This document shows positions 5,564 through 6,713 of a stretch of 6,713 nt of DNA, one piece after another. The DNA lies in the NCBI GenBank assembly GCA_002298885.1, contig DBMK01000153.1:1-6713 (forward strand). The letters are read 5' to 3'. Made by a program: the position numbers and the translations under genes. How positions within the stretch are numbered: the first letter of the stretch is position 1; every line of letters starts with the position of its first letter. The notes below the pieces were generated by a model. The model was not told where the DNA came from. It saw only the letters and a program-made list of their open reading frames with translations, and did not search any database. The stretch comes from Anaerolineaceae bacterium UBA700. Lineage in GTDB: Bacteria > Chloroflexota > Anaerolineae > Anaerolineales > Anaerolineaceae.

Positions 5564-5601
5564 TAATAAAGTTCAATAGAAGCACCACCTTGCTCGTCCC
5601 A

Positions 5602-5784
5602 TCATTCCCCCACCACCATACAATTCTTTTCCTTCTCAACTTCTCCCCATCCTATTTCGTAATACCCTTGATTCACGTACCTGTGAAAACTCGACCACGG
5701 CCAATCCGCCACCCGCTTCACCAACCCATGTTTGACCGGATTGTAATGAATGTAATCCACATGCCGGTTCAGCCCAATGCCGTA
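5602..5784 (-). pseudogene. C-terminal remnant of a RAYT transposase
   Basis: Read on the minus strand and ending at TGA (5604-5602), the sequence gives [19 protein letters not shown], then [20 protein letters not shown] and EIGWGEVEK. The [15 protein letters not shown]...WPWSSF block is the diagnostic C-terminal part of RAYT/Y1-type REP transposases. The HUH motif and the rest of the N-terminal part are missing. Recognisable homology stops near LNRH (about 5775), and the frame is closed by a TGA shortly upstream in what is now YcgN-derived DNA. It is not the missing half of the N-terminal remnant at 3061-3182 in any simple way, because on this strand the C-terminal piece comes first. Confidence 0.8.
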
Positions 5785-5833
5785 AAAAATGGTGCTATTT
5801 AGCCTTATTTGCGTAAAAGGGCGGAATCATGTA

Positions 5834-6013
5834 AGTTTGCAGGTCCAGCAGCTTGCACACCACGTCCGTCTCCAGGTATTCGCCGGTATCCTAGTCCTCG
5901 TAGCGGATCACGCAGCAGCGGGCGCAGCCATCGCACAGCGATTCCCACTCCTCACGCGTCATCTGTTCAAGGCGTTTGCGCTGCCAGAAAGGACGCTCGT
6001 CTTTTTCAGGCAT
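5834..6013 (-). pseudogene. ycgN: YcgN-family (UPF0260) Cys-cluster protein, broken
   Basis: From ATG at 6013 the frame reads [18 protein letters not shown], then [16 protein letters not shown], the opening of YcgN-type proteins. The CxxCxxCC cluster (Cys27, 30, 33, 34) is the presumed metal-binding site. Codon 41 (5893-5891) is TAG where the family normally has an acidic residue, a one-base change from GAG. Beyond it the same frame continues with family-like DTGEYLETDVVCKLLDLQT, then homology ends at about 5834. Complete members are near 150 residues, so more than half is missing and RAYT debris follows. The ATG lies inside the last codons of the upstream iminopeptidase gene (TATGCCTGA, 8-base overlap), so the pair was once translationally coupled. 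The protein is probably non-functional. Confidence 0.82.
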
Positions 6014-6713
6014 ACAGCTCTTTGAAGTCGTCCGTTGCCCTAATCAGCTCGCTGGCGATGCCCGGCTCCAAGGCGGAGTGCCCGGCATCCGGCACCATGC
6101 GCAGGTCGGCGCGCGGCATGGCCCGGCTCAGCTCCCAGGCCGAAGTCGCCGGGCAACACATATCATAGCGCCCCTGGACGATGCGGCAGGGCAGGTGGTT
6201 GATCTCGGCGGCCTTTTCCAGCAAGTAAGTATCGCTTTTCATATAAGCCCGGTTGATCATGTACTGGTTTTCGATGCGCGCCAGGGGCAGGGCCTTCTGC
6301 GGCTCGGCGTATTCCTGGATCGATTCCTGGTCGGGGTAGAGGTGGGTGGTGGACGCTTCCCAAACGCTCCAACTGACGGCGGCTTCCAAACGCACGCTCT
6401 CATCGGGATGCGTCAGGCGTCGGTGGTAGGCCTGCACCAGGTCGCCGCGCTCTTCGGGGGGGATGGGGGCCAGGAATTTCTCCCAGGCCTCCGGGAAGAC
6501 GTGCGAGGCACCGTCCTGGTAGAACCAGCGCACCTCGCTCGAGCGGCAGAGGTAAATGCCGCGCATGATCAGCCCGCGCACCGGCTGGGGATGGTGGGTG
6601 GCGTAAGCCAGGGCCAGGGTGCTGCCCCAGCTGCCGCCGAACACCACCCACCGCTCGATCCCCAGAGTCTGGCGCAGTTTCTCGATATCGTCCACCAGGT
6701 CCCAGGTGGTGTT
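6006..6713 (-). CDS. pip: Prolyl iminopeptidase, peptidase family S33 (partial, 5' end off window)
   Basis: The frame is open to the right edge, so the last 235 residues are seen. The family is about 310-320 long, and the missing N-terminal part would hold the HGGPG oxyanion motif. The GTG at 6695 is an internal Val codon, not a start. Residues are numbered from the edge. [14 protein letters not shown] opens the visible part, the nucleophile motif GGSWGS gives Ser28, GRYD gives Asp184 and DAGHS gives His212. The cap region contains WSVWE and YMINRAY, typical of the monomeric Xanthomonas-type enzyme. It removes N-terminal proline from peptides in the cytoplasm. The TGA overlaps the ATG of the broken YcgN-family gene. 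All visible catalytic residues are intact, so it is probably active. Confidence 0.92.
   Translation of the reverse strand, partial: NTTWDLVDDIEKLRQTLGIERWVVFGGSWGSTLALAYATHHPQPVRGLIMRGIYLCRSSEVRWFYQDGASHVFPEAWEKFLAPIPPEERGDLVQAYHRRLTHPDESVRLEAAVSWSVWEASTTHLYPDQESIQEYAEPQKALPLARIENQYMINRAYMKSDTYLLEKAAEINHLPCRIVQGRYDMCCPATSAWELSRAMPRADLRMVPDAGHSALEPGIASELIRATDDFKELYA

Noticed and set aside
3061..5784. A single RAYT gene interrupted by the IS110 element
   Set aside because: The two fragments are in reversed order on the minus strand, so removing the IS110 element does not join them.
5891..5893. TAG in the YcgN-family gene as recoded pyrrolysine or read-through codon
   Set aside because: The gene is also truncated downstream and no recoding signal is visible. 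A simple nonsense change or sequencing error is more likely.

Overview
The window looks like a piece of a Chloroflexota (probably Anaerolineae) genome. This is inferred from GC-rich lipoproteins with Thr/Pro/Ala-rich linkers after the lipobox, a short YtrA-type GntR regulator, a CELPCW...TPG lipoprotein motif that I associate with this phylum, C-rich interspersed palindromes and RAYT remnants. No rRNA or marker gene is present, so the placement is tentative.

Left part (1-2980, + strand, GC-rich). A possible tail of an upstream gene is followed by a SIMPL-domain (DUF541) lipoprotein that ends in a strong stem-loop terminator. Next comes a promoter with a tandem TACAATTA repeat, a YtrA-type GntR repressor, and 50 bases later a lipoprotein with a DUF3887-like domain fused to a serine alpha/beta hydrolase. 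The last two probably form one transcription unit.

Middle part (about 3015-4470) is mobile DNA. A C-rich palindrome abuts the N-terminal remnant of a REP-associated tyrosine transposase (RAYT). Beside the remnant is a perfect palindrome that is both REP-like and a minus-strand intrinsic terminator. An apparently intact IS110-family element (3222-4470) is inserted at the edge of that palindrome. Its left end carries what reads as a bridge RNA. An 11-base segment equals the left target flank, a 10-base segment equals the right end of the element, and short complements match the right flank and the left end. A 15-pair long-range stem encloses these segments. Joining the right end to the left end would create a promoter (TTGACT, 17 bases, TATTAT), as expected for the circular form of IS110 elements.

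Right part (4471-6713, genes on the minus strand). An AT-rich lipoprotein gene of unknown function has its own promoter. Beyond it lies a decayed junction in which a C-terminal RAYT remnant adjoins a broken YcgN-family (UPF0260) gene. The YcgN reading frame has an in-frame TAG and lacks its 3' part. Its ATG overlaps the stop of a prolyl iminopeptidase gene that runs off the right edge, so the two were once a coupled pair.

The most interesting part is the IS110 element with a readable bridge RNA, whose programmed target, present insertion site and circular-junction promoter can all be reconstructed from this one window.
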